A stretch of DNA of 64,000 nucleotides from Sphingobacteriales bacterium (GTDB lineage Bacteria; Bacteroidota; Bacteroidia; Chitinophagales; CAIOSU01). The notes beneath the pieces were generated by a model that was given only the letters and a program-made list of their open reading frames with translations, ran no database searches and had not been told where the DNA came from. This document shows, piece by piece, positions 8,222 to 19,500 of this stretch. The DNA is taken from the NCBI GenBank assembly GCA_027483645.1, contig JAIXUD010000021.1, positions 186,001 through 250,000 on the forward strand. The letters are read 5' to 3'. The position numbers and the translations under genes were made by a program. The stretch's first letter is position 1, and each line of letters opens with the position of its first letter.

Positions 8222-10105
8222 TTATTGGTTAACTACTTTAAAAGTGGTTCTACGGTTCTGTTGGTGTTCTTCTTCTGTTACGGCTTTCTTTACTAGCAAA
8301 GTGGTTTCGCCCCATCCTTTGCTGGTTAGGCGGGTTGGGTTGATGCCTTTGCTAATCAAATAATCCACTACCGATTTGGCACGCTCTTCTGATAAAGTGA
8401 GGTTGTATTGGTCGTCTCCCCTATCATCACTATGTGAGTTAATCATCACTTGCACCTCTGGCGAATCTTCTAGCAGTTTCGCCAGCTTATCCAAGTTGCC
8501 CAGCGATTCGGGCCTTAGTATCGCGCTATTGTAATCATAATAGATGTCATCAATGGTAATTTCCGTTTTCGGTATGCGCATCAGGGCAAAGTCGAAATCG
8601 TAACCCGTGGACTTAGAGAACTCTTTACTGTACAACTCACCTTGGGTACTCAACGTCCGCGAATCGCCGAAGTACTCTGGCAATATCACGTTGATTTTGT
8701 AATCCAAGTTTTTGTTGAGGGTAAAGCTGTAGTTACCGTTGGCATCGGTTAGGGTACTATCAACCGTGCCATCGCTGGCAGTCAATATTACCTTAACACC
8801 GCTCAATGGAGTCATGCCATCCACATCCTTTACGGTACCCTTTACGGTAATAAAAACGGGTGTCGTATAAAACGAATAGATATCATCCGAACCTTTGCCG
8901 CCATTCCGGTTGGAAGAGAAGTAACCCTCTTCCTTGTTCTTTCCGTGTACCAGCAAGAAGTCATCCGCATTGGAGTTGAACGGGGTGCGCATATTGGTAG
9001 GTTTGCTCCACTGGCCGTTACGTTTAATTGAAACAAACAAATCCAAGCCACCCATACCCACATGCCCGTTGCTGGAAAAGTACAAGGTGGTATCATTGGC
9101 ATAAACCGGGTAAGCTTCATCAAACTCTGTGTTGATGCCCTCCACGTTTACCGGGGCATGCCAGCCAAGGCCTTGGCGCTCTAGCAGCCAAATATCGCTG
9201 CCACCCTTGCCTTCTGCTTTGCGGCTGGTTACCCATAGCCAATTACCATCTTTCGATACGGTTGGGTGAACCATCTCCACCTGGTCGCCCGAAAATTGGA
9301 TAGGCTTTGGCTCGCTCCAAGTTTTAGCACCAGCATCGTAGCGGCTTTCCATCACGCGGCATTTTTCGCCTTTATCGCCGCTGCACTGGGAAAAATACGC
9401 AGTTTTAGTATCAGGGCTAAAGGTAAATACGCCATCGTTAAAAGCACTACTTACGCCACTTAACTGGCTAGGCTTATCCCAAGTTTTGTTTTCATTATTG
9501 TACTTCACCGCATAGAAGTGCGAAAACCCTTGCCCATCTACTTTGTAGGTTTTCGGGTCTCCGCCTTCTTCCATACGTGAAGAAGTGAAAATCACCTTAT
9601 CCTCAAAATAGTAAGCACCATAATCGCTCATCGAGGTGTTGAGCAATTGCTCATTAACCACGGTAAACAATGGCTGTGGGTCGTTCTTTACGCTCAAGGC
9701 AAAGTCTACATTGTTTTTCACCCGCAAGCCATCCTTATCATTAGGTTGCAGCGCTAAAAACTTATCCAACGATTCCTTTGCCTTGGCATACTCGCCCAAG
9801 TTCAACAATACCCTACCTTTTTGAAAATGCAGGTGGGGTAATGCGTATTGTGCGCCCTCGGCTTTGTTGTACCAGTCCAACGCCTCTTTGTATTGAAGCA
9901 AGTTGCGGTGGCTTTCACCCAAATTGAAAAACACTTCTGCATCTTTCTCTGGCTGTTTGCTCTTCTCCAAGTGCTTTTGGTAAAGCTCGATGGCGGTATA
10001 ATACTCTTTATGTTCAAAGGCTTGGTCGGCCAATTCTTTTTTTGATTGTCCCCAAACCGTGCAAACGGTAAGCAGCATCAATATGATGATAATTGTCGAT
10101 TTCAT
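8222..10105 (-). CDS. PorE-like TPR/PD40/OmpA envelope protein
   Basis: 627 aa: signal peptide 1-20; TPR units about 22-125; PD40/WD40-like beta-propeller repeats about 160-430 (FTFSPDTKTAYFSQ, YPVYANDTTLYFSSNG, GYFSSNRNGGKGSDDIY); a carboxypeptidase-regulatory-like domain about 437-500; and an OmpA-type peptidoglycan-binding domain about 530-627 (NSHSDDRGDDQYNLTLSEERAKSV). This is the domain order of PorE of Porphyromonas gingivalis, a periplasmic T9SS component. Bacteroidota carry several paralogues, so it need not be the core PorE. Between adhesin and PorP/SprF genes it probably ties the export or anchoring complex to peptidoglycan. Confidence 0.88.
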   Translation of the reverse strand: MKSTIIIILMLLTVCTVWGQSKKELADQAFEHKEYYTAIELYQKHLEKSKQPEKDAEVFFNLGESHRNLLQYKEALDWYNKAEGAQYALPHLHFQKGRVLLNLGEYAKAKESLDKFLALQPNDKDGLRVKNNVDFALSVKNDPQPLFTVVNEQLLNTSMSDYGAYYFEDKVIFTSSRMEEGGDPKTYKVDGQGFSHFYAVKYNNENKTWDKPSQLSGVSSAFNDGVFTFSPDTKTAYFSQCSGDKGEKCRVMESRYDAGAKTWSEPKPIQFSGDQVEMVHPTVSKDGNWLWVTSRKAEGKGGSDIWLLERQGLGWHAPVNVEGINTEFDEAYPVYANDTTLYFSSNGHVGMGGLDLFVSIKRNGQWSKPTNMRTPFNSNADDFLLVHGKNKEEGYFSSNRNGGKGSDDIYSFYTTPVFITVKGTVKDVDGMTPLSGVKVILTASDGTVDSTLTDANGNYSFTLNKNLDYKINVILPEYFGDSRTLSTQGELYSKEFSKSTGYDFDFALMRIPKTEITIDDIYYDYNSAILRPESLGNLDKLAKLLEDSPEVQVMINSHSDDRGDDQYNLTLSEERAKSVVDYLISKGINPTRLTSKGWGETTLLVKKAVTEEEHQQNRRTTFKVVNQ

Positions 10106-10124
10106 AGCTAGCTAGTTGAGGAGA

Positions 10125-10400
10125 TTAATAGTGAACCATTACTGAACCCTTCAAAACCTTGTCGGTGTCAGTAATATCCGGCACGCGCACAATGTAGAAG
10201 TAGGTACCCGGCGAAACCCTGTCGCCATTGAAGGTACCGTCCCAGCCATCTTTACCAGTGTACAGCTCTTGTCCCCAACGATTAACAATCACCAGTTCAA
10301 AGCCTTCCAAAAACAACTCGTTCCTGCCATCGCCGTTAGGGGTAAAGGCGTTCGGGTAATCAGTGACAACAACCGTAAGCTCCGTTTCCTCGCCAACGCA
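10125..10400 (-). other. Type B T9SS sorting domain of the 2103-aa adhesin
   Basis: This is the C-terminal segment of the adhesin, from about TPNGDGRNE to VLKGSVMVHY. The order FTPNGDG, NRWG, GWDGT, G.YFY.V is the CHU_C/type B signature. In F. johnsoniae, proteins of this type need a PorP/SprF partner, which is encoded downstream here. Confidence 0.85.
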
Positions 10401-13400
10401 ACTGCCATCAGTAGCAATCACCGAAATCACATCGCCATCGTTCAGCGAGCTGGAGCGCCAAGTGTTGATGCTATCAATCTGCACCGATACACCATTCAAG
10501 AACCATTCGTAAGACGAATAATCATCTGGCTCAGCAGTAGCTATCAATGCTTGGTTGATGAAGATGGTGTTATTGAGTGCATCACTAGTGAGTAACACAG
10601 TTGGCTGCTCGGCCACCTCAACGGTTACCGGTACACGGCCGGTAAGGCTACCGCAACCATTACTACTGGTTGCTTGCGCAAAGAAGGTGGTAGTGCTGGT
10701 AAGGTTGCCCGTTACTAGCGAGTTGCCCGTACCTACTTGGGTACCGCCGGTTGCCGCGTTCCACCAGGTAATGTTGCCACCATTGCTTGATGTTGCCGTA
10801 AGCGTAGTGCTTTCATTGAAACACACCGCGGGGTCGGTACCTTGTATAACTGGTGCCGAAGGAGCAGGCGATACCGTTACAGTTACCGGCAAGCGGCCAC
10901 CACTGTAGCGGCAACCATCGCTGTTAATTACCTCCACATAATAAGTGGTGGTAACCGCAGGCGCTACCGTAAGCGGCGAAACACCCAGTAAACTTCCACC
11001 AGTTTGGCTATCGAAAATGTTGTAGGTAATGTTGCTGCCACCGGTAGAGTTGCTGGCGGTTATCTCCGCATCGTCTCCTTCGCAAATAGTATCGCCACCT
11101 GTTACAATAATGGTTGGGGCGGTTGGGCTAGGATTTACGGTTACATTAAGGGTCTGCGCTGTTGAGCTGCCGCATGTATTAGTGGCAACTACGCTTACCA
11201 AGTAAGGGCCGCCACTGGTAGTCCAGTTTACGGTTACGGCATTGGTGCCTTGGCCGGTGGCAATAGTGCCGCCACCGCTTAGGGTCCAAGTATAACCGGT
11301 AGCATTGGCTACGGCAGGCACGCTGTAATTTTCGATACCTGGGCACACATTACCGTCGCCAGTAATGTTGCTAGGTTGCGCAGGCGCACCTGGGGTAATG
11401 GTAACGTTGATGGTGGATGCCGTGCTGGTACCGCAAGCATTGCCAGCAGTTACCGAAACGGTATAGTTGCCGGGGCCCGCAGTCCAATCAATCGTAACTG
11501 AGGTAGTACCTTGACCACCCGAAACAGCCCCACCAGAACTGACCGACCATGTATAGGTAGTAGCATCAGTAACGGCATTGATGCTATATGCCAAACCAGT
11601 ACCTTCACCTTCGCATATGCTATTTGGGCCATTTATTGCACCAGGTATAGCAGGTGGGCCAGGCTCTACGTTTACAGTATAAGTAGTTGGGCTGCTAGAG
11701 CCACAAGCATTATTCGCAACTACGCTCAAAATATATGGCCCGCCCGCGGTGGTCCAGTTTACGGTTAAGGTAGCAGTGCCTTGGCCGCCAGTGATGGTGC
11801 CGCCGCCGCTCAAGGTCCAAGTGTAACCTGTTGAATTAGGAACGGTGCTTACAGTGTAGCTTTGTGAGCCAGGGCAAGGGGTATCGTCTCCAGTGATGGT
11901 TGCCGCGCCAATTACTGGTGGGCCATCTACGGTTACATCAAGGGTAGCCACTGTGCCGTTTCCGCACAAGTTAGAAGGGGTTACTTCCAATGTGTAAGGT
12001 CCACCAGTGGTAGTCCAGTCAACAGTGATGCTGGCTGTGCCTTGGCCGGTTTGAATAGTACCGCCACCGGTTAAAGTCCAAGCATAGCTTGTGGCGCCAG
12101 TTACACCGCTTATCGTATAGGTTTGCGCCCCTGGACAAGGAGTAGCGCTGCCCACTATAGCTGGCGTGCCAGTTGGTGGGCCGGGGGTTACCGTAACTTG
12201 TATGCTCGATTGTGGGCTGCTTCCGCATTGGTTGTCGGCTGTTACGGCAACGGTATAGGTGCCGCTTACCGATGCCCAATCAACATCAATGCTGGTGGTG
12301 CCTTGGCCACTCACTATGGTGCCGCCTACGCCTACCGTCCAAGTATAGCCTGATGTAGCTGGAACTGCAGGGATGCTAAAAGTTTCAGTTCCTGGACAAA
12401 CCGCAGTGGTACCGCTGATATTGCCTGGAGTAGCTGGATTGGCTGGCAATACTACTACTGTGAGGGTGGTAGCGGTGCTGCTTCCGCACTGGTTTTGTGC
12501 AGTTACTGATACGGTCCAAGTGCCTTGGGTAGTCCAGTTGATGCCTGCCGTTGCAGTGCCTTGGCCAGTGGCAATAGTGCCACCACCGCTTACGCTCCAA
12601 GTATACCCTGTAGCGCCTGGTACTGCATCGGCAGTATAGCTTTCAGTGCCGTTACACACGGGGGTGTTACCTGTAATGCTGGCCGGTGCTGGTGGATTTA
12701 GCGGCAATACTGTTACACTCAACGTAGCTGCACCGCCGTTACCGCACTGGTTGCTTGGCACCACGGAAATTGTATATGGTCCGCCTGCTGCTGTCCAGTC
12801 GATAGTGATACCGGCAGTTCCCTGGCCTGCGGTGATGGTTCCACCACCGGTTACGGTCCAAGCATAGTTTGTTGCAGCGGGTAAGGTAGTAATGCTATAG
12901 TTTTCTGAGCCTGGGCAAGCACTGGTAGTACCTACAATAGTACCTGCATTGCCTGGGTTAGCTGGCAATACAGTCACCGTGCGGGTTGATGCTGCGCTGG
13001 CACCGCAAATGTTGCTAGCGGTTACTGATATCGTCCAAGTTCCGGCAGTGGTCCAGTCAATGTCCACACCGGTAGTGCCTTGGCCAGCGCTGATGCTGCC
13101 ACCACTGCTGATACTCCAAGTGTAGCTGCTAGCACCACTTACTGCAGTTATGCTGTAGGCTTCGGTGCCTGGGCAAGCAGGGCTGGTGCCTGCAATGGCA
13201 CCTGGTACTGGCGGGTTTGCTGGCAAAACTTGTACACTCAATGTAGTTGGGGTGCTGCTGCCGCAAATATTGTTCGCAGTAACTGATACGGTCCAGGTAC
13301 CTGCGGTAGTCCAATTGATACCCGCTGTTGCAGTACCTTGCCCGCTGGCAATGGCTCCGCCACCGCTTACGCTCCAAGTATAGCTGCTGGCACCGGCAAC

Positions 13401-16400
13401 GGTAGCGGCAGTGTAGCTTTGGGTGCTGATACAAACCGGATCAGGACCTACAATGTTAGCAGGGGGTAATATGGTACCTGCCAATACGGTTACTTGCAAA
13501 TCCGAAGAAGTACCGTTTCCGCATACGTTGGTAGGGATAACTGATACGGTGTAGGGTCCGCCTGGGGTGGCCCAAGTTACGGTTACGTTGCTAGTGCCTT
13601 GGCCAGTGGTAATAGTACCACCGCCGCTCACGCTCCAAGTATACCCGGTTGCACCTGCTACAGCGCCTACGCTATATGCTTGGGCGCCCGCGCATGCCGT
13701 GGTTTGGCCGGTTATTGGGCCAGGTACTGGTGGTACGGTGGTGCTTACGGTAACTTGTGTAGTTGCTGGGCTGCTGGTTCCGCAAGCGTTGGTAGCTGTT
13801 ACCGATACGGTATGCGTTCCGGCCGCAGTCCAGTTTACGGTGAAACTGGTGCTATTAGCGCCCGATACAGGTGTACCGCCACCACTAATGCTCCAAGTGT
13901 AGCTGGCTGCATTTGCCACTGGGCTAATGGTATAGGTTTGGTTGCCCAAAGTAGAACATGCCGTTGTGCTGCCAGTAATGGCGCCCGGCGTTGCCGGAGC
14001 TGCACCCAAAACGGTTACAGTGATAGGTGTGGCGCTCACGTTGCCGCAACCGTTTGATGCGGTTACTGATATGGTATGGGTACCGGCTGTGCTCCAGTTA
14101 ATGCTGATGTTGGCATTGCCTTGGCCGGTAATGCTTCCGCCGCCGCTCACGCTCCAAGTATAAGTGGTTGCACCTGCTACTGTTGGTACGCTATATGGTT
14201 GACTACCTAAGCATACGTTGGTTTGTCCGTTAATGGCTCCGATGGTGGTTGGTGGGCCTGGCTGCACGTTTACAGTAAGTGTACGCGCGGTGCTGGTGCC
14301 GCAACTATTGGTTGCCGTTACCGATATGGTGTAAGGTCCGCCACTGGTGCTCCATACCACGCTAGCGGTGGTGCCGCTGCCGGTTATGGTTCCGCCGCCG
14401 CTTATGCTCCAATTGTAACTAGTGGCATTGGTTACCGCAGCTATGCTGTAGCCTTCGGTACCGGGGCAGGGGTTAATTAAGCCAGTGATTGCTCCTGGCT
14501 GTGCTGGGGCTGGTGGGTCTACCACCACCGAAAGGGTACGTGCCGTGCTGGTGCCACAAGTATTGGTTGCAGTTACCGAAACGGTATAGGTACCTGGGGT
14601 GGTCCAATTGATGTTAATGGAAGTTCCACTACCAGTAATAGCACCGCCACCGCTTACGCTCCAAGTGTAGCTGGTTGCGTTGGCAACTGCGGATATGCTG
14701 TAGCCTTGGCTGCCAAGGCAAGTAGGTGTAGCGCCTGTAATAGCTCCCGGTTGCAGGGGTGCACCTGGGAATACGGTAATGGTAATGGGCGTGCGGGTAG
14801 TGCTACGGCAAGAAGAGTAATCCGTTTCGAAGGTTTCGACATAGTAGGTAGTGGTAGTGGCTGGGCTTACTAATCTAGGAGTGTTGCCCAATGTGGTACC
14901 GCCGCTGCTTTGGGTATATACTGCATAGGTACTACCCGGTGTTGGGCCACTTGCATTGATGGTGGTTGATGCCCCAGCGCAGAAATTATTGTTGGTAGCG
15001 GTTACGTTAGTAGCGGCCGCGGGCGGTATACAAACTTTACAGGTAATGTACCTATCGGTACTAGGGGTAGTAATTACCACAGTTATTGGTGATGAAACGA
15101 GGCTGGAAACCACCAACGGCGTAAACGAAACCAGCGCGGGATTATAGCTACTACGGCTCAATGAAATGGAACCTTCAGGACACACCACGTTATTTAGTTG
15201 GCCATTTTTATTGGTTTTGATGAGCTCATAATCAAAAGCGTTTCCACCTGTAAGATCTCCCGTACCCATGGTGATAATATAATAAGCCGAATCAGCAACA
15301 CCTTGATAGCCTTTAGGTAATAGGCTGGCCGGTAATGTATTAGGTGGTGGTGGGTAAGACCGCTGAAAAGTGATTGCACCGTTTGTTGGATTAATCTTTA
15401 ACAAAGCAGTAGACAATGAAAATGATGGAGGGAAAATACTGATGTTTAAGTAGTTACCCAAAAGACCATATTGCCCGTCATTTGTAAAAAATAGCTCAGT
15501 TCCAAAAGCCTCATTTATACTAAAACCTCCTTGTGCGTACCTATTACCTGTGGTAATGGCGCCTGCCGCGGTCATCTGTACATAGCTCATGCCAGTACCA
15601 TCGGCCCCTACTATCAACACGTTGGTAGCGTTCAGTCGCTTCACGGCTTCTGCCCCTTGACTACTAGTGGGGAACCTAAATGTCCACTGGCGTGTACCTG
15701 TTAAATTGGTTTTTAAAGCAATTGCATCCGTTGGTGCATCCTCTCCGGCACTTTCACTTACTGAGCCTACAAAAATGTATCCATCAGATACCTCTGCAAC
15801 ATCAGTAAAAAAGTGGTTGTTTTGAAAAGCGGTAGTAGTAAAGAAAACATTACCCCACTCCAGCGTACCTGCGGAGTTTACTTTCACACAGAACATATTG
15901 GTAGAGTCTTGCCTTACTAAGGCCCCTGCTCCATCAGGGTCTACCCTACTGATCGAACCAGCTACTACAAAACCCCCATCCGAAGTTTCCAGTATCCTGT
16001 TGCCCGAGCTGGTACCACCTGTTACGTTATAGGTTTGAGCCCAGGTTACGTTACCTAAGGCGTCCATCCTCATAATCATCAAGTTAGAGCCGTTAGAGCC
16101 TGTCACCACATACCCCCCAGCGGTTACCCTCTTAAGGTCATTGAAGTTAGTAGCTAACGAGAGTGCATTGTATCGCCTGCTCCACTGTATAAAACCAGCA
16201 GTATCCACCTCTGTCAATGTGCCCGATATAGGAAAGAAGTTGGTATTGGTTCCGGCAAATACCGGGTTACCTGTGGCGGAAGGTACCAAGCCGCCTGGCA
16301 AATCCAAGACGGAAATGTCATAATTAATCCGGAAAGGACTTGGTGATTGCTGGGCGTGTAACGCAAATGTGCATAACAACAGCACTGGCAATGCCATGGC

Positions 16401-16436
16401 GGCAATGCCTCTTCTTAAATAATGGGCCATTCTCAT
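10125..16436 (-). CDS. Giant T9SS type B surface adhesin with 14 PKD/Ig-like repeats
   Basis: 2103 aa. Signal peptide about 1-28. Residues about 35-450 are propeller-like repeats (GYVVTGSNGSNLMIMRMDALGNVTW, DGGFVVAGS), then one CHU-type Ig domain. Fourteen tandem repeats of about 86 aa follow: each starts PGxITG, has Cys, a GATxYTWSVSGGG core, GQGT..W and a second Cys in NxCG. Two more Ig-like domains precede the C-terminal type B sorting domain (YPNAFTPNGDGRNELF...IVNRWGQELYTG..GWDG), the 'gliding motility-associated' domain. Export is through T9SS. Role: a long surface filament for adhesion or movement. The repeats are similar at DNA level (about 258 bp period), so copy number may vary. Start M1 or M3. 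Confidence 0.92.
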   Translation of the reverse strand: MRMAHYLRRGIAAMALPVLLLCTFALHAQQSPSPFRINYDISVLDLPGGLVPSATGNPVFAGTNTNFFPISGTLTEVDTAGFIQWSRRYNALSLATNFNDLKRVTAGGYVVTGSNGSNLMIMRMDALGNVTWAQTYNVTGGTSSGNRILETSDGGFVVAGSISRVDPDGAGALVRQDSTNMFCVKVNSAGTLEWGNVFFTTTAFQNNHFFTDVAEVSDGYIFVGSVSESAGEDAPTDAIALKTNLTGTRQWTFRFPTSSQGAEAVKRLNATNVLIVGADGTGMSYVQMTAAGAITTGNRYAQGGFSINEAFGTELFFTNDGQYGLLGNYLNISIFPPSFSLSTALLKINPTNGAITFQRSYPPPPNTLPASLLPKGYQGVADSAYYIITMGTGDLTGGNAFDYELIKTNKNGQLNNVVCPEGSISLSRSSYNPALVSFTPLVVSSLVSSPITVVITTPSTDRYITCKVCIPPAAATNVTATNNNFCAGASTTINASGPTPGSTYAVYTQSSGGTTLGNTPRLVSPATTTTYYVETFETDYSSCRSTTRTPITITVFPGAPLQPGAITGATPTCLGSQGYSISAVANATSYTWSVSGGGAITGSGTSININWTTPGTYTVSVTATNTCGTSTARTLSVVVDPPAPAQPGAITGLINPCPGTEGYSIAAVTNATSYNWSISGGGTITGSGTTASVVWSTSGGPYTISVTATNSCGTSTARTLTVNVQPGPPTTIGAINGQTNVCLGSQPYSVPTVAGATTYTWSVSGGGSITGQGNANISINWSTAGTHTISVTASNGCGNVSATPITVTVLGAAPATPGAITGSTTACSTLGNQTYTISPVANAASYTWSISGGGTPVSGANSTSFTVNWTAAGTHTVSVTATNACGTSSPATTQVTVSTTVPPVPGPITGQTTACAGAQAYSVGAVAGATGYTWSVSGGGTITTGQGTSNVTVTWATPGGPYTVSVIPTNVCGNGTSSDLQVTVLAGTILPPANIVGPDPVCISTQSYTAATVAGASSYTWSVSGGGAIASGQGTATAGINWTTAGTWTVSVTANNICGSSTPTTLSVQVLPANPPVPGAIAGTSPACPGTEAYSITAVSGASSYTWSISSGGSISAGQGTTGVDIDWTTAGTWTISVTASNICGASAASTRTVTVLPANPGNAGTIVGTTSACPGSENYSITTLPAATNYAWTVTGGGTITAGQGTAGITIDWTAAGGPYTISVVPSNQCGNGGAATLSVTVLPLNPPAPASITGNTPVCNGTESYTADAVPGATGYTWSVSGGGTIATGQGTATAGINWTTQGTWTVSVTAQNQCGSSTATTLTVVVLPANPATPGNISGTTAVCPGTETFSIPAVPATSGYTWTVGVGGTIVSGQGTTSIDVDWASVSGTYTVAVTADNQCGSSPQSSIQVTVTPGPPTGTPAIVGSATPCPGAQTYTISGVTGATSYAWTLTGGGTIQTGQGTASITVDWTTTGGPYTLEVTPSNLCGNGTVATLDVTVDGPPVIGAATITGDDTPCPGSQSYTVSTVPNSTGYTWTLSGGGTITGGQGTATLTVNWTTAGGPYILSVVANNACGSSSPTTYTVNVEPGPPAIPGAINGPNSICEGEGTGLAYSINAVTDATTYTWSVSSGGAVSGGQGTTSVTIDWTAGPGNYTVSVTAGNACGTSTASTINVTITPGAPAQPSNITGDGNVCPGIENYSVPAVANATGYTWTLSGGGTIATGQGTNAVTVNWTTSGGPYLVSVVATNTCGSSTAQTLNVTVNPSPTAPTIIVTGGDTICEGDDAEITASNSTGGSNITYNIFDSQTGGSLLGVSPLTVAPAVTTTYYVEVINSDGCRYSGGRLPVTVTVSPAPSAPVIQGTDPAVCFNESTTLTATSSNGGNITWWNAATGGTQVGTGNSLVTGNLTSTTTFFAQATSSNGCGSLTGRVPVTVEVAEQPTVLLTSDALNNTIFINQALIATAEPDDYSSYEWFLNGVSVQIDSINTWRSSSLNDGDVISVIATDGSCVGEETELTVVVTDYPNAFTPNGDGRNELFLEGFELVIVNRWGQELYTGKDGWDGTFNGDRVSPGTYFYIVRVPDITDTDKVLKGSVMVHY
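11130..14760 (-). repeat. 14 tandem ~258-bp repeats coding PKD/Ig-like units
   Basis: Each unit carries, on the minus strand, codons for GATxYTWSVSGGG about 258 bp apart; on the plus strand, phrases such as GTGCCTTGGCC and CCACCGCTTACGCTCC recur at this period. Frame is kept throughout, so the array expands or shrinks by whole domains. Overlapping open frames on the other strand are repeat shadows. Confidence 0.85.
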
Positions 16437-16588
16437 AACCTGGTCTGGGGATTCTGGTTGGTTAGTTTAGTTGTTTCTCTCGGTTGTTATGTGCTCAATC
16501 TGTAAAGCAACGGTAGGGTGCGTTTTAGAAAACACCTTACCATTTTCTTCATATTATAGGGTCAGGTCATTGAAAGCGTTAAATTAAA

Positions 16589-19500
16589 TTATTTCAGTAA
16601 TAATACACTGCCTTTTTTGCGCTGTGCAGGAATTTTTGTGTTTAAAAACTCCACATACATATCCCATACGTAAACTCCGTCTTGCGCAGCTACGCCTTTG
16701 TACGTACCATCCCAGTATCCATCCTTATCATCGCTCTCAAACACCTTCTCTCCCCAGCGGTTGTGCACCCTAAATACTAGGCGCTTCACCCCAGCATAGT
16801 ACACCCGGAAAACCTCGTTGGTACCGTCGCCATTAGGGCTGAATGCATTGGGCAATATCGCAAAATATTCCCCTGGCAATACCGTAACCGTTACCGTATC
16901 ATTGGCAGAGCATCCTAGTGCTGTAGTATAAGTAAGCACATAAATAGTGGTGCTATCTGGCGACAAACTTGGGTTGGCACAATCATCACATGTCAAGAAA
17001 TCCGTCGGGGTCCAAGTAAAGGCTCCTCCGCTGGCACCGTTCACCGAACCGTTGAGCTGTATAATGCTCTCGTATTGAATGATAGTAGTATCCACGCCAG
17101 CATCAACGGTAAAGATTGGGGTTACATCCACCAGTACCTCATCGGTAGCAGTACAGCCACCAGCATTAGTAACTGTTACACTATAAGTACCACTTGTAAG
17201 TGCCGAAATGGTTTGAGTTGTATCGCCCGTGCTCCATACATAATTATCGGCTGCACCAGCATCCAGCACTGCATCTTGGCCTTCGCAAAGCTCCCAATCG
17301 GCACCCAAATCCACCGCTAGAGGTGCAGGGTCAGTTAGGGTTATGGTGCCAAATGCTCTGCAATTGGTTTGATCGGTCACCGTTACGCCATAGGTACCTG
17401 CTATTAAATTGGTAATGCTAGTTGTAGTTGCTCCATTCGACCAAACACAGATCACTGGAGCTGTCCCGCCAGAAATAATGGCTTCGGCAGCACCGTCGCT
17501 TAATCCAGTACAGGTAGGGTCAGTGCCGACGGTTGACAACAAAATGGTATTGTTAGCTTCCGAAACCACTACTTGCAACGTAGTATCGCAGCCATTTACG
17601 TCTCTGGCCGTTACACTGTAGTTACCGCCAGCAACCGTAAAGGTATTGCTAGGGCCAAATACACCACTGTTGAGGCTATACTCAAATGGCGCAGTACCCG
17701 AGGCAGCAACTACCGTAACGGTAATGTTGCCATCAGCAGCGCCACAACTAGCGGCACTGGTAGTTGCAGAAGCATCGAGGCTACAGCATTGCGGGCCTGC
17801 TGCTATTACTATAAAGCTAGTAACTGCACAACCTAGGTCATCAGTCACGGTCACGGTATAGTTGCCCGGTGCTAGGTCGGTTAGGTCCTCGGTGGTTTCG
17901 GCATTGCTCCATACGATAGTATACGGTGGGGTACCACCACTAATGGTCATGTTTGCCGCGCCATCCTCATCGCCCAAGCAGGTTTCAGCAGTAGCAACTA
18001 TGGTGTCAATTACTGGAGCATTGGGGTTGCTTAGGTTGATGGTGCTATCGCGCTCGCAGTTAGGGTAAGCAAGGTCGGTAACGGTTACGGTATATGTACC
18101 CGCTGGTATCGCACCATTCAATGCCGTACTAGGCGAATTGCTCCAGGCATAGGTATAAGGGCCAGTACCGGTAACGTTTACCACCTCAGCCGAGCCATTG
18201 TTTGCCCCGCAGCTTGGGTTTACTAATGCAATCCCAAAATTCACATTGCAACAGTTTGGCCCAGCAGGTACTACTATAGCACCTGTTACTTGGCAACCGT
18301 TGTCGTCGGTTACGGTTACCGTGTAGTTGCCTGGTGCTAATCCTGATGGGTCTTCCACGTTCTGTCCGTTACTCCAAATAGGGTCATAAGGTGCAGTTCC
18401 TCCGCTTATAGTTAAATCTATGGAGCCATCGTTATCGCCTAAGCAGGTTTCGGCAGTAGCAGTTATGTTGTTAATTATTGGGGCATTAGGGTTCACCAAA
18501 GTTATGGTGGTATCGCGTTGGCAGTTTGGATATCGGGCATCGGTAATGGTAACGGTGTAGATACCGGCTGGCTGGCTAGTTATGCTTTGCGAGGTTTGGC
18601 TACCACCCCACAAGAAGGTGTAGCCAGGGTGACCGATATTGGAAATGGTAACTGCACCGTTGCTTTGTGCGCAAGCCGGGTTGGTACCCACAATATCGTA
18701 CGTAATATTGCAGCAATTAGGGCCTGCAGCCACGTTCACGTTGCCCACAGCCTCGCAGCCCAATGCATCGGTTACGGTTACCGAATAATTTCCAGGGGTA
18801 AGACCCGCAACACTAGCGGTAGTTTGGGTAGGATTCGTGTTCCATTCATAACTCAATAAACCAGAACCACCACTAGCGGTAACTGTTGCCGTGCCATCAT
18901 CATCACCTAAGCAGGTTTCGTTCGTGGCTGCAATGTTAGTTATTGTCGGTGCATTAGCACTACTTATTGATATGGTAGTATCGCGGTCGCAACCTTGGGT
19001 AATATCAGTAACGGTAACACTGTAAGTACCTGCTCCTAAGCCCGATGCAGTATTGGTGGTACTGCTACTTCCCGTCCATGCATAAGTATAATTGCCCGCA
19101 CCCGATGTTACGGTTATGGTAATGGAACCGTTGGTGCCGCCACAAGTTGGGGCTATGCTGCTGGCGGTAAAGGCAAGAGTACAACAGACTGGCCCAGCAT
19201 TGAGCGTGGTATTGCTGGTTGCACTGCAACCGTTAGCATCAGTTACGGTAACTGAATAAGGGCCGGGAGTCAAATTGGTTCGTGTGGCGCCGCTGCCAGC
19301 AGGTGTCCAATTATAGGTTAGTGAGCCGGTTCCGCCACTTGCGTTTACGGCAATGCTACCACTGTTTTGCCCTGCACACAACTCTGGTGTCGGGGTAATG
19401 CTATTGATTATCGGGTTGCTAGTAGTAGTAAGTACTATTGTAGTATCGCGCTGGCAGTTAGGCTGGCCATTGTCGCGTATAGTTATGGTATAGCTACCTG

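Noticed and set aside
13567-14057. Overlapping plus-strand frames of 100-150 codons within the adhesin repeats
   Set aside because: Low-complexity products that repeat with the protein repeats of the opposite strand; shadows.
11130-14760. CRISPR array or transposon cluster suggested by regular DNA repeats
   Set aside because: The 258-bp period is in frame with PKD/Ig-like protein repeats on the minus strand; there are no spacers or cas genes.
7308-16436. Claim that the organism glides
   Set aside because: Type B sorting domains and SprF-like proteins also occur in non-gliding species, and the gldKLMN motor genes are not in the window.
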